Assembly: GCF_022965805.1 (NCBI RefSeq)
Contig: NC_133103.1
Coordinates: 28,448,329-28,512,328 of the forward strand
DNA: 64,000 nt
Direction: 5' to 3'
Origin: Primulina eburnea
Taxonomy: Eukaryota; Streptophyta; Magnoliopsida; Lamiales; Gesneriaceae
Below, in pieces: positions 1 through 10,883 of the stretch; position 1 is the stretch's first letter, and each line of letters starts with the position of its first letter. Under the pieces are notes generated by a model. The model saw only the letters and a program-made list of their open reading frames with translations, did no database searches and had not been told where the DNA came from. The position numbers and the translations under genes are program-made.

Positions 1-983
1 CTGCATTGATCACACCTAGTGAGTTTATTGACTCAGAAGACCTTAACCATGATAACAAATAATCCATATACATTCACAGGCAACAGTGAAAATACTTTTA
101 ATAAAATAGCATTTCATATACGTAAACTTTAACATTTTCCTTTCAACATATCATATCATATTTTCTTTCAACATATACGTATACGTTTCCCTTTTATATT
201 ATTTTCAGATCTTCAATTGTGACTTTCATATTAGCTGTAGGTCGATGCATCCATCTACGTATTACCACGGTACCAAGCGGTGGGGACGTCAGCGACACTC
301 TCATGCACCCGTCAACTGAGCCTTGACCTTATATATCATCGTATCATCGTATTAGTCACAATCAATTTACCTCCTTCAACTTTTCATATTTTCATCACTT
401 ATAAAAATTCATGCACGTATAAATTATCTTTCTTTTAAAACAAGCATGCAACATGTGTTTTAACATTAACGTTTCATCATAAAATTCAATAAATATTTAA
501 AATAAACGTTTTAACATTTATTATAGCATTCAGCGTACTGTAAGGACGTCTAAAATTTTCAGGTGTAAAATGACCGTTTTGCTCCTAAAACTCTAACTTT
601 CCCAATTTATCCTTAGACCTTGAAACGACAACCCAACACATATGATGTTAAAAAACACCCATACATATTTCCCAGACGTAAACCTAAGCTTCTCAACTAT
701 ATTACCAATTCATTTATAAACTTAGACTTGCATCTTGGGTTTGATTCGCATGAACTCAAAACTTAACCAAACTTTACCAAACTTGAACCATAGCTTCCTA
801 ATGCCTAACTAACCCTTTTACATACCAAACTAATCCACCTTAAACCCTCGGAATCGCCATGCAAGCCGAATGAATTTCTGCCTTTTATTTTCGAAAACTC
901 TGGTCTAACTTGCCATGCATCCCTTCGCTCCTAGGCCCCAACCATCGTAACCAGCCCCTAAGCATCGACCCTAGGACCATGAT
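1..983 (-). mobile_element. Chromovirus-type LTR fragment, left half (minus strand)
   Basis: Read on the minus strand, this stretch matches the LTR sequence at about 16060-17050 on the plus strand. It also resembles the LTR of element F at about 60200-61100. Shared blocks include the fixed stretch around 'gactcactaagtgtgat', the 'gttcccg...ggtacc' block and the 'acggtcattttacacctga' block. It is interrupted by Athila element A: the 5-bp ATGAT at 979-983 recurs at 15009-15013. It holds no coding sequence. Its true 3' end lies to the left of the window. Membership of the Tekay/Del-like chromovirus group is inferred from resemblance to F, whose gag is recognisable. Confidence 0.65.
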
Positions 984-1183
984 TGATAAGTGCAATTTCT
1001 GCACTTAAATATTATCCTTATAATTCGTATAGATTGTTAGTTTCTTGGGCGGAATTATGCGTTTTTTATTATGTTTGGGTGTGCTTGCAGGAATCTAGGC
1101 AAGGCTACTACATGGGGGTGAAAAGGAGCGAAAATGACGATTAGAAGAAATTTGTGAGCATTGCACAGGTCTGAAGGCAGCGA

Positions 1184-1345
1184 GCGCGCATATGCGCGCA
1201 AGAAGGAATGCAGATGACCAACAGAGGACTTCGCGCATAAGCACGGAGCTAGGGCGCGCATATGCGCGCAAGAAGATCGCCCACACAGAAGGACCAGCGC
1301 ATATACGTGAGTTTATGGCAGGCATATGCGCGCCACGCGAATGCC
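1184..1345 (+). repeat. CG-rich palindrome cluster GCGCGCATATGCGCGC
   Basis: Perfect 16-bp palindromes centred on CATATG lie at 1184-1199 and 1254-1269. Degenerate relatives follow near 1232 (CGCGCATAAGCACG), 1299 and 1322. The cluster is a CG-dense island in an AT-rich LTR, ending about 35 bases before a TATA-like box. The same motif recurs in the 3' LTR, in A's spacer before ORF2 and in solo LTR S. Confidence 0.85.
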
Positions 1346-1372
1346 AGATTCTTTAGGTTTCATCGTGGGCTT

Positions 1373-1379
1373 TATAAGG
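1373..1379 (+). promoter_or_regulatory. Predicted TATA box of element A LTR
   Basis: TATAAGG sits about 390 bases into the LTR, just after the palindrome cluster and before a purine-rich stretch. The same sequence is kept in the 3' LTR at about 14093. Its position fits a U3 promoter; no transcript evidence is available. Confidence 0.4.
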
Positions 1380-2294
1380 AAGGAAAAAAGAAATAAAAAG
1401 ACAGCCGACATAACAAAAAAGAGAGCAAAAAGTGAGAGCAACGGAAGACGGAATGCGAAGAACGAAGATAGAAGACACTAAATCCGAACACGAAGATGCA
1501 CTTTCATCTCTCCTCAACACGTTTCTATTTCGGTTATTTACTTTTACGTTTTTAATGATTAAAAACAAGTTTTGTATTGATTTAGATTCGAGTATGAACT
1601 AAGTTTATTTTCTAGAGATTGACGTAGTCGTGGTCGAACCTATGTTATTGATGTTTTGAATTTTCGTTGAATTAATTCATTGTGTTTATTTGTGATTTCT
1701 TGTCGTTAATACTTTTGGATTACTGGCCATAATTCGATTGATCAAAAAATTAAGATCTAACACTCGAGCGAGGGGATTGAAATTAGGACAGAGAAAATCA
1801 CATTGTCAAATTTTTATAACGTGCAAAATACGTATAACTCTGACGAATCCATAAAAAGAACATTTGCATATATTATATGTTACGTGATTTGTAATAGATA
1901 TATTAAAATCAGTAATTGATAATACAGTTCTATTTATCACTTGAAAAAAAGAAATAGGAAAATTGCGAGTTCTTGGTTAGTAAACATGATGCAATTTAAT
2001 AATATGTTAGTCAATTTTAATTTAGCATAGGGGAGACCAGACGAATCATATCTCTAGATTGATCTACTCACTGAATTCCAACAGTTTGCTAAGAATTAAT
2101 AGGATTTTTTATTTGCCTTGAATTGATTATAAACTATCTCTTTGATTTTTCTAAATAAAATTGAACTATGTCAATTATGGTACTTAATATACAGTTTTAA
2201 ATAATTACTTCTCATATGATCGATATCTATACTCATATTAGTACTAAAACTTGACACCGTACACTTGCGGTGGTGAAAATACACAACTAGTTTT

Positions 2295-2312
2295 TGGCGC
2301 CGTTGCCGGGGA
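2295..2312 (+). promoter_or_regulatory. Primer-binding site, tRNA-Asp type (element A)
   Basis: TGGCGCCGTTGCCGGGGA lies six bases after the 5' LTR end. It is complementary to the 3' end of plant tRNA-Asp with CCA, the primer typical of Athila-type elements. Element D has the same site with one change. A GTAAAT follows at once and a TTTTGTTTTGCAG precedes the first ATG, which could be leader splice signals. Confidence 0.88.
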
Positions 2313-2414
2313 GTAAATTATTTAATTGCATATTAATATCATTACTAAGTAGTCTTGACTTTAATTTAGACTTTAATTATTTTTTTTATTTTTTTATTTA
2401 TAATCTTTTTTGTT

Positions 2415-3622
2415 TTGCAGTTCATGCGAAGATATCAAAATCCAGACTTGCTGATTTTTTATTTAGAAATCGAAAGAAATGTCAGGAGATTAAGGAAAGC
2501 AAGAAGAGAAGAAACTAAAGCAATGACTGAGAACATAGATAATCAGAATGAACTCCCGAGAGATGTGCCAATCCGAGAACATTTCCGCCCAGTCATCAAC
2601 GCTAACTATTCTGGAATAGCTCGCGGAACCATTGCTACTAATAACTTCGAGCTAAAGCCCGCACTCATCAACATGGTTCAACAGAACCAGTTTGGAGGAG
2701 CAGCCACTATAGATCCCCATCTTCACCTTAGAACTTTTCTGGAGATCACGGACACGGTAAAAATTAACGGTTTTTCTGATGAAATTATTCGATTGCGTCT
2801 ATTTCATTTTTCTCTCAGGGATCAAGCAATGAGTTTGCTCCAATCTCTACCTCTGGGAGTATTACTACATGGGCAGATTTGGTTACAAAGTTTCTGTCAA
2901 AGTAATTTCCTCCTACTAAATCTGCTCAGCTAAAAATAGAGATCACCAATTTCAGGCAGAGGTTCGAGGTGTTATATGAGGCTTCGGAGTGATACAAAGA
3001 ATTACTCAGGAAATGTCTGAATCATGGATATGCAGATTGGGTACAGTTTGAGTTATTTTACAATGGTTTGGATGGGCCAACTAGAGGGAATGTGGATGCA
3101 GTCGCCAGAGGTACTATTTTCCCCAAAACACCTGATGGGGCTTATGAATTGCTTGAACATATGACCATTAACAGTTACCAATAGCCTAGTGAGAGATCTG
3201 GACCAAAGAAACCTGCTGGAGTGTATGCCGTAGACCCGGTCACATCACTTACTGCACAGGTCTCGGCATTGACCACACAGATTGCAGCGATGAACAAGGT
3301 AGGCCAATCTACGTCTGATGTAGCACTGGTGATTTCCGAAGAAGAGCCTGTTGTGGAGGAAGCTCAATACATCAACAATGGTGGCTATGAATGATATCGA
3401 GGTAACCCTCTTACTAATACTTATCATCCAGGTTTAAGGAATCACAAGAATTTCTCTTATGCGAACAACAAGAACGTGTTGAATCCTCCACCGGGATGCA
3501 ATACACAGAAGGGTGAAGGAAAGCCGTCTTCTGAGGATCTAGTTGGGACGTTTGTGGCCGAATATGGGAAAATAATGGTGAGAACTGAGTCTCGTCTTGA
3601 TAGCATGGAGACACACATGGGG
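2415..3622 (+). pseudogene. Athila gag, N-terminal part (element A), broken
   Basis: This is the capsid/nucleocapsid precursor region of element A. An open frame runs 2415-2933 with a start in context either at 2415 or at 2523. It contains the Athila gag signatures FELKPALINMVQ and IRLRLFHFSLRD. A frameshift near 2865 moves homology to another frame, followed by at least four in-frame stops before 3480. The region 3476-3622 is open again and ends in ETHMGN just before the solo LTR insertion. Homology then resumes at 5953 with MVATIKSLETQIGKLA, so the two halves were contiguous before insertion. No intact product can be made. Confidence 0.82.
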
Positions 3623-3808
3623 AATATTGTAAGGCCCGAGAATTGGATTACCGTAATCTGGAATGATTTGCGTATAATTACTGTAATCTGAAATTAATCT
3701 GAAATGATTTATTGATTAATTATGGTAAATATAAACGGAACGGATCGGACCGGGAAAGACGAAAGGACATCGAAATGGAAGGGTTGGGTGTGCGTGACCC
3801 GAAGGTCT

Positions 3809-4101
3809 CGCGCATATGCGCGGAAAGTGTGCGCGCATAAGCACGAGCCATGCGAATGTTCAACAGCGAGTCCAGAGAAGTTCGCGCACATGCGCGAGTG
3901 TAAGCGCGCACATGCGCGGGAGGTCCAGAACCTTGGGCGCATATGCGCCGAGATGGACGCGCATATGCGCGGGTGATCGATGGCACGAGGCAGTAGGTCT
4001 CGCGCATATGCACGACGATTTGCGCGCATATGCGCGAACACTCCAGTAGCCAAATACAGCTTCCGGCGCATATGCGCGGATCTTGGGCGCGCATATGCGC
4101 C
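3809..4101 (+). repeat. CG-rich palindrome cluster in solo LTR S
   Basis: About ten copies of GCGCATATGCGC or one-base variants lie in about 290 bases, often in close pairs. The variants CGCGCATAAGCACG and CGCGCATATGCACGA also occur in element A's LTR and spacer, although the surrounding sequences are unrelated. The cluster begins about 180 bases into the LTR and is followed by a TATATATA run. Confidence 0.88.
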
Positions 4102-4149
4102 AAGCATGCAGAACGAGAATATGCCACTTGTCTTGTAAGGTGCGACGTG

Positions 4150-4167
4150 TATATATATATATATATA
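4150..4167 (+). promoter_or_regulatory. TATA-rich run, possible TATA box of LTR S
   Basis: A short (TA)n run lies about 50 bases downstream of the palindrome cluster and about 520 bases into the LTR, a plausible core promoter position. It could equally be a simple repeat. Confidence 0.3.
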
Positions 4168-5323
4168 CATACAAACGTTTATTCAGAATTAAAAGAAGAA
4201 AACCGAGGGAAGCTTCGGGTGAAATTGAGGTTGTGAGAAAATTCGGCCGTCTGATTTTGAATCCGAGTACAACACCGTGTTCCTATCAACGTAGGCTACA
4301 ACTGGACGTAAGTTTTGCTATGTTTTGACATGTTTTGAAATTATGATATTGTCAGAATTGAATAGGATTCATATATGATGTTCTTGTCATATGAGACATC
4401 ATAGGATTGAAGTCAGATTGAGAAACAAACTGAGTATGTAATTGTTATGATTTCTGGAATCGATTTGACTGAGAATTCATATCAGATATGTATTGTTATT
4501 GAGATTATGACTGGCGTCGATATTGATTATGAGTTCTGGTATTATATCTGTGATGTTTGGACTGACGGGGTTATCGAGACTGTATTGTTATACCGTTGAA
4601 ACATCAGTTAATTGATATTGATAAGATTCGGTAGTGATTTTGATTATATCGTGATATCGTCGATATGGATTAGATTGTATCTCAAGTGACATCGATCAGA
4701 TTATGTGTTTTGATTTGAGTATTGATCAGAACAGATTCTGAATTGAATTGTTTATTGATATTATATCTGTTCGATATTGTGATTACCAGATTGAGAATGG
4801 ACCGAGATAGAGTCGGGAATTCTTCTTCTTCTGAGGGAGGAGATAAAGGTATAAATTAATGTTGAGTTGGGATTGCACAACTTGAGTGAGGTTTGACTCG
4901 AGTTTCCCTAAATCACATACTTTATTTTATTGCATTGTTATTTGCAATTGAATACGATTGATATTTTTGGTCTATGGATTTATAGACAATGTATGTCTTG
5001 AGTCATAAGCGGATATGCTTAGTCGTAGACATTTCATCTTGTGACAGAAGGGCCGGATAGTGAGGACTCGTCACTGGCCCATTGCACTTTGTCACATGAC
5101 AGGATATTGGTGATAGGACCACAGTCCATGACGGTTAGGTCAGGACACTGGATGTTGGTTATATCGACGTGGATATAACTGGAGTCTTTTCTATTACTGT
5201 TGGTCGATATAGGAATACCACATCTGGAAACCGGGATCCTTAGGCTAGGATTGAGTCTAGTCTAAAACGTGGAGTCACGAGTCTGAGTGACGATTATATT
5301 GATTTATATTTATTGATGTTGAT

Positions 5324-5510
5324 TATGTTCCTGAATATGGTTCATGTTCCTTGCTGTTCCTGATATTGGTACATGTTTAGAATAGGAGTTATTCTTGATA
5401 TTGAGTATGTTCCTGATATTGGTAAATGCTTAGAATAGAATTTATTCTGGATATTGAATTATGTTCCGGATTATGGTACATGTATAGAATATGATTATTC
5501 TTGTTATGGA
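5324..5510 (+). repeat. Tandem repeat, about 60-bp unit, about three copies
   Basis: Diverged copies each carry 'atgttcctgatattggtacatg' (or a variant) followed by 'tagaataggagttattc'. They lie in the 3' third of solo LTR S, upstream of the conserved block near 5580-5660. No function is visible. Confidence 0.6.
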
Positions 5511-5952
5511 TTGATATCAGGATTTTGATATATGATATGATTTTTGATATATGCTTTTCTATTGTTTAAATGATAGCATGTATACATGATTTATACTGGG
5601 ATATTTATATCTCACCGGAGTTATCCGGCTGTTGTCTTGTTTTGTATGTGTGCATGGCAACAGGTGGGCTATGATCAGGGTCAAGAAGAGAACGAGGCTG
5701 GACTAGATAGCGTGGAGATCCGGGCTTTGAAGCAACTTAGGATTCAGCACTGACTTGTAGTTGAACCTAATCGGATTATTGTAGATTATACAATAATTGT
5801 ATGTTATGTTTAATATGTAATCTGAATTTAATTACATTACGTTTCCGCTGTATAATTTAAAAAAAAAAAATTTAGACCCTGTTTATACTAATTGATTAAT
5901 TAGTCGTAATTATGATTTAGAACGTGATTAGCGTCCGGGTCCCCACAAATAT

Positions 5953-7331
5953 GGTTGCCACGATTAAGTCCTTGGAAACACAGATTGGGAAATTAGCCAA
6001 TGTTTTGAAGGATCAAAATAGAGGACAGTTCCCAAGCAATACAGAGATGAATCCTAGGGAGCAATGCAAAGCTGTCACACTGAGGAATGACAAAGAAATT
6101 GGAATCCCAGAGCCTATTGAAGAGAATGAAGAATTTCTTGTCGAGGAAGATGATGGAAAAGGTGTAGTGTTGGTAAAGAGAAAGTAGAGGAACCCAAAAA
6201 AGTGCTTGAACAACAGCCTTTACCGAAGGTGAAACTTCCATATCCACAGAGGTTCAAGAAGAAAGGGTTAGATGATCAGTTTAAGAAGTTCCTATAAATC
6301 TTCAAGAAAATACACATTAACATCCCATTTGTCGATGCATTGGAGCAAATGCCCAACTATTCTAAGTTCATCAAGGATGTGATGTCCAAGAAGAGGACAC
6401 TTCAAGAATTTGAGACCGTGAAGCTAACCGAAGAGTGCAGTGCCATACTCCAAAGGAAACTACCAAAAAACTCAAAGATCCAGGGAGTTTTACTATTCCT
6501 TGTGTTATTGGTGGTTCTAGAGTAAATAGAGCTTTATGTGATTTAGGTGCCAGTATTAATTTAATGTCTTTTTCTATTTACAGGACCTTGGAGCTTGGCG
6601 AGGTAAAGCCTGGCACTATTACTTTGCAGCTGGCGGACAGATCACTTTCATATCCACGAGGGATAATAGAGGATGTGCTGGTAAAGGTAGAAAAATTCAT
6701 ATTTCCTGCTGATTTTGTCATTTTAGATATGGAGGAAGACCAGGAGATGCCACTTATCTTTGGAAGGCCATTCTTGGCCACCGGAAAGGCCTTGATTGAT
6801 GTGCACAAGGGCAAGCTCACAATGAGAGTAGGTGCAAATGAAGTGGTGTTCAACATCTACAACACCATCAGAGGACCAAATGAGGTAAGTACTTGTAATA
6901 GTATTGATACCATTGATTCAAGTGTATCTCAAGTGGGTGCAGGTCAGTTGACGAAAGACTTCTTGGAGAGATGCTTATTGGAATCAGCTTCTACCGTGGA
7001 TGAAGAGGACTGGGATGTGCGAGAGGAGTTACGTGCTCTCAATATGGTGCCTAAAGAAAAGGTTGATGTCCAGCATGAAGAGTTACTTGAAGATGCGAGT
7101 AAAGAGTTACCAAAAGCATCTCCTGAATTGAAGGAATTACTGAGTCACTTGTGTTATGCATTCTTAGACGAGAGTTCATCCTATCCGGTAATTATATCTT
7201 ATGATCTTACTATTGATGAGAAAGATAGGTTGTTGAGAGTATTGCGAGAGTTTAAATATGCTTTGGGATGGACAATTTCTGATATAAAGGGGATTTGTCC
7301 TACTGTTTGTATGCATAAAATCTTGATGTAG
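5953..7331 (+). pseudogene. Athila gag C-terminus and aspartic protease (element A), broken
   Basis: Gag homology resumes directly after the solo LTR. Frames at 5953-6187, 6340-6525 and 6435-7331 each cover consecutive homologous parts, so at least two frameshifts or stops separate them. The last frame holds the retropepsin-like domain with LCDLGASINLM in the active-site position and later IIEDVLVKV and MPLIFGRPFL. Protease would process the Gag-Pol polyprotein. The domain itself is uninterrupted, but its link to gag and to reverse transcriptase is not. Confidence 0.85.
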
Positions 7332-7334
7332 GAA

Positions 7335-8550
7335 TGCTATTCCCTATATGTTGATCATCAGAGGAGGCTTAATCCAGCCATGAAAGAAGTGGTGAGAGCT
7401 GAGGTATTAAAATTGTTAAATGCTGGTGTTATTTATGTTATATCTGATAGTTCTTGGGTTTCAACAGTGCAAGTAGTGCCTAAAAAAAAGGGTATGACTG
7501 TGGTGGGGAATGAGAGGAATGAATTAATTTCAACTCGTCCAGTGACTGGTTGGCGAGTGTGCAAAGGTTACCGGAAATTGAATGATGCAAATAAGAAGGA
7601 TCACTTCCCCCTCCCCTTTATTGATCAGATGCTTGATACCGTAGGTGGTTATCATTATTATTGCTTTCTAGATGGTTATTCAGGTTACAATCAAATTGTC
7701 ATAGCACCGAGGATCAAGAGAAGACTACCTTCACTTGCCCCTACGGTATATTTGATTTCAGGAGAATGTCATTTGGACTTTTCAATGCACCTACTACGTT
7801 TCAGAGGTGTATGATGGCCATATTTTCTGACATGGTGGAGGAAATCATGGAAGTTTTCATGGATGATATATCTGTCTTTGGTTCATCATTTGATCATTGT
7901 TAGCAGAATCTGACACTTGTTTTGCATAGATTTCAAGAGAAAAATCTAGTTTTGAACTGGGAAAAATGTCACTTCATGGTTCAAGAAGGTATTGTGCTTG
8001 GGCACAAGATTTCGGCTTAATGGAAGTGGACAGAGCCAAAGTCGTGGCGATTGAATATCTCCCACTGCCGAAGAATGTGAAAGCGATCAAAAGTTTCTTG
8101 GGACATGCCGGGTTTTATCGTCGCTATATTAAAGATTTCTCTAAAATTACTAGACCTTTATGTAATTTGTTAGAGAAAGAGTCTACATTTATTTTTGACG
8201 TTGATTGTTTGCAGGCATTTAACAGGATCAAGACAGCGCTGATTTCTGCACCCATCATGATAGTGCCTGACTAGAAGAAGCCCTTTGAGCTCATGTTTGA
8301 TACTAGTGACTATGATGTGGGAAAAGTTTTGGGACAAAGGCGAGATAAGATGTTTAAAGCTATCTACTATGCCAGTCGCACACTGAATGCAGCCCAACAG
8401 AATTACACAACCACTGAGAAAGAGATGCTAGCAGTGGTGTTTGCATTCGATAAGTTCTGAACATATCTTATTGGCACCAAGGTAACTGTTTTCACTGACC
8501 ATGCATCTCTTCATTACTTGTTTGCCAAAAAGGATGCAAAGCCCAGGTTG
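7335..8550 (+). pseudogene. Reverse transcriptase and RNase H of element A, broken
   Basis: RT homology starts near 7335, where the protease frame ends at a stop after CMHKILM. It continues in frame to about 7720 (CKGYRKLNDANKKDHFPLPF, FLDGYSGYNQI), then shifts frame. The catalytic FMDD is at 7855-7866. Stops occur at about 7903 and 8274, and RNase H homology follows in pieces ([13 protein letters not shown] near 8480). In an active element this would copy element RNA into DNA inside virus-like particles. With several disruptions no complete enzyme remains. Confidence 0.82.
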
Positions 8551-8552
8551 AT

Positions 8553-10067
8553 ATGATGGATACTCCTACTTCAATAATTGACTTTGAAGTCAAAGACAAG
8601 AAATGTTGCGAGAACCAGGTGACAGATCACTTGTCACGCCTAGAGCTGGAAGAAAGAACTGAAAGCGGAGCTATCAATGAGTCGTTCCCAGACGAACAAC
8701 TCTTCAACGTACATGTTACACATCATTGGTTTGCAGATATAGCTAATTTTCTTGCTACATGTGAATTACCACCAGATTTAACTTATCACCAAAAGAAGAA
8801 ATTCCTTCATGATGCCAAGTTTTATCTGTGGGAGGATCCCTTCGTGTTCAAGAGATGCGCTGATCAGATAATTAGACGATTTGTAGCAGAGGAAGAAGCA
8901 GGTATGATTCTAGAGCTATGTCATTCCTCGCCTTACGGTGAACACTTTGAAGCATCTAGAACAACAGCTAAGGTATTACAGTCAGGTTTCTATTGGCCTA
9001 GTCTGTTTAAGAACAGTTATACTTTAGTAAAGTCATGTGATAAATGCCAAAGAGTTGGCAATATTTCGAGATGCCACGAGTTACCACTAACAAATATTTT
9101 GGAGGTGAAACTTTTTGATGTTTGGGGTACTGACTTTATGGGTCCATTCCCATCCTCCTTTGGCCAATCTTATATTTTACTTGCTGTTGATTATGTGTTC
9201 AAATGGGTGGAAGCAATTGCCACCAGTACTAATGATGCTCGAGTTGTTGTTAAGTTTGTCAACAGGAACATCTTCACAAGATTCAGAACCCCTAGAGCCA
9301 TAATCAGTGATGAAGGTACACATTTCTGTAACAAAATTTTTAACTCACTGTTGGCTAAGTATGATGTGAAGCACATGGTGACACTTTTATACCACCCGAA
9401 AGCTAATGGGCAAGCAGAAATATCCAATCGAGAGATCAAACAGGTCTTAGAAAAAAAAGTGAAGACAAACCGGAAAGATTGGGCGATTAAGCTAGATGAT
9501 GCTTTATGGGCGTACAAGACTGCATACAAGACACCTATCGTGGTGTCGTCGTATAGTTTGGTCTCTGGGAAAGCTTGTCATCTACCTTCGGAACTGGAGC
9601 ACAGAGCCTTCTGGGTTGTGAAAAAGATGAATTTTGAAATGGGGGCATCTGGCGAGCAACTACTGCTGCAGTTGAACGAGATGGAGGAATTCAGGAACTA
9701 TGCATACGAGAATGCAAAGATATACAAAGAGAAGACCAAGCAATGGCACAACAAACAGATTCTTCGACGAGACTTCGAACCAGGACAACAAGTGTTATTG
9801 TTTAATTCTCGACTGAGGTTGTTTCCTAGTAAGTTAAAATCACGATGGTCTGGACCATTCGCAGTGTATCCACATGGGGAAATTGAGCTGAAGTGCAACA
9901 ACGGTCAGAAATTTAAAGTAAATGGTCAGAGGGACAAGCATTATTTTGGAAGTGAAGTGCGATATATGGACAACATTCCACTTGACGAACCAAAGTATAA
10001 AGGAGAAAGTCAGGCTGATGACTATAAACCAAGCGCTGTGTGGGAGGCAACCCATAATTATCTTTAG
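8553..10067 (+). CDS. Integrase region of element A, open frame
   Basis: A 504-residue frame is open from the end of RNase H through integrase. It starts with the RNase H tail (VTDHLSRLE), then the HHCC zinc-binding domain ([12 protein letters not shown] ... CDKCQRVG, about residues 125-170). The DDE core has Asp in [11 protein letters not shown], Asp in [10 protein letters not shown] and Glu near AEISNREIK. The C-terminal part includes [11 protein letters not shown] and [15 protein letters not shown]. Integrase would join element cDNA to host DNA. The ATG at 8553 is only the first Met in an interrupted polyprotein. Its openness contrasts with the rest of A and may be chance. Confidence 0.85.
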   Translation: MMDTPTSIIDFEVKDKKCCENQVTDHLSRLELEERTESGAINESFPDEQLFNVHVTHHWFADIANFLATCELPPDLTYHQKKKFLHDAKFYLWEDPFVFKRCADQIIRRFVAEEEAGMILELCHSSPYGEHFEASRTTAKVLQSGFYWPSLFKNSYTLVKSCDKCQRVGNISRCHELPLTNILEVKLFDVWGTDFMGPFPSSFGQSYILLAVDYVFKWVEAIATSTNDARVVVKFVNRNIFTRFRTPRAIISDEGTHFCNKIFNSLLAKYDVKHMVTLLYHPKANGQAEISNREIKQVLEKKVKTNRKDWAIKLDDALWAYKTAYKTPIVVSSYSLVSGKACHLPSELEHRAFWVVKKMNFEMGASGEQLLLQLNEMEEFRNYAYENAKIYKEKTKQWHNKQILRRDFEPGQQVLLFNSRLRLFPSKLKSRWSGPFAVYPHGEIELKCNNGQKFKVNGQRDKHYFGSEVRYMDNIPLDEPKYKGESQADDYKPSAVWEATHNYL

Positions 10068-10198
10068 CATTCGTTTCAATTTTCATTTTATTTTAATCCC
10101 TTATTTGTTAATTTTAATTCCTCTATTCAAGTATTGATTTGAAGTGTTTATTTTTGCAGGTATTTTTTTAACAATATATATATATCATGGACTGTGTG

Positions 10199-10456
10199 CT
10201 TCGCGCATATGCACGATTTATTTTTGCGCACATGCGCAAAGCCCAGCTCGGAAGGCAGAGGCTGCCGAGCATATGCGCGCTGCATATGCGCCACTTAGGG
10301 CTCGCATATGCGCGATCTGACAATCAGATGCACTCGGAAGGTAGAAACCTTCACGCATATGCGCCACTCACGGCGCGCATATGCGTGATATGACTACAAA
10401 AGCTGAACAGAAACATTGGCGCATATGCGCAGGTTAGGGCGCGCATATGCGCGCGA
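10199..10456 (+). repeat. CG-rich palindrome cluster before ORF2 of element A
   Basis: About nine copies of GCGCATATGCGC or near variants are present, the last being a perfect 16-bp palindrome at 10439-10454. The motif is the same as in A's LTRs and in solo LTR S, but the spacing and flanks differ. The cluster ends about 45 bases before TATAAAA. Confidence 0.88.
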
Positions 10457-10499
10457 CCTGATTTAAGAAAAAAAAAGAAACACGAACCCTCTTGAGAAA

Positions 10500-10506
10500 T
10501 ATAAAA
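10500..10506 (+). promoter_or_regulatory. Predicted internal TATA box upstream of ORF2
   Basis: TATAAAA is followed by a C-rich stretch typical of plant 5' leaders and lies 378 bases before the ORF2 ATG. It could drive ORF2 independently of the LTR. The alternative known for Athila-type elements is expression from a spliced subgenomic RNA. Confidence 0.4.
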
Positions 10507-10883
10507 CACAGCCGCCTCCCCCTTCTTAATCCACACCGCGCCCCTCTTCAGCACAACCGGCCGCCGCTACACCTCGCCGACAGCTGAACACCAAAGCTCC
10601 GACCACAGCCCCGATTCCGACTACACTCCACTTTTCCGTCACTTTCTGGTACAAGTAAGGGTGTTATTCAGATTTTGTTGAAATCTTCCGAATAGTTAGA
10701 TTTGTGTTGATCTATTTGGGGAACTTTGGGTATTGTGAGTTGGGTACTTCAATTTGTTCTAAAGCATTTTGTGACTTATGTTGCGTTGCCAACCGGATTT
10801 GTTGGTGTGGTGAGATTATATTTGCTCTGCCACTCAATTATTTGCATTTAGTGTATGGGTGTGAGCATTGGATTATTGATTAC

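Larger units (their letters stand above)
984..2288 (+). repeat. 5' LTR of Athila element A
   Basis: The LTR begins TGATAAGTGCAATT and matches 13719-15008 along its length. The 3' terminus reads AACT where the 3' LTR keeps AACA, so the terminal A appears mutated. It includes a CG-rich palindrome cluster (1184-1345), then a TATA-like box (1373-1379), then an AT-rich remainder leading to the primer site. No gene is seen in it. Confidence 0.9.
3628..5947 (+). mobile_element. Chromovirus-type solo LTR (S)
   Basis: It starts TGTAAGGCCCGAG and ends GGGTCCCCACA, the usual termini of Tekay/Del-like chromovirus LTRs. It is flanked by the perfect duplication AATAT (3623-3627 and 5948-5952). There is no primer site, polypurine tract or coding domain, so it is most simply a solo LTR left by LTR-LTR recombination. 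It splits A's gag. Inside are a CATATG palindrome cluster (3809-4101), a TATA-rich stretch (about 4150-4167) and a tandem repeat (about 5324-5510). Short frames in it are translations of repeats, not genes. Confidence 0.9.
10068..10883 (+). other. Spacer between integrase and ORF2 of element A
   Basis: No gene is seen here. The spacer holds a short TA run (about 10175-10185), the palindrome cluster (10199-10456), a TATAAAA (10500-10506), and then a GC- and C-rich leader-like stretch. A GTAAGG at 10655 could be a splice donor. The layout resembles a promoter with a 5' untranslated region for ORF2; this is inference from sequence only. Confidence 0.6.

Noticed and set aside
3809..4101. CRISPR-like regular repeats
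   Set aside because: Spacing is irregular, repeats are too short and palindromic, spacers are not uniform, and the context is a plant LTR retrotransposon.
3720..4174. Open frames rich in AHMR/AYAR/ICA peptides on both strands
   Set aside because: They are six-frame translations of the GCGCATATGCGC array in a solo LTR. Similar peptides appear wherever the array occurs, with no conserved start or domain.
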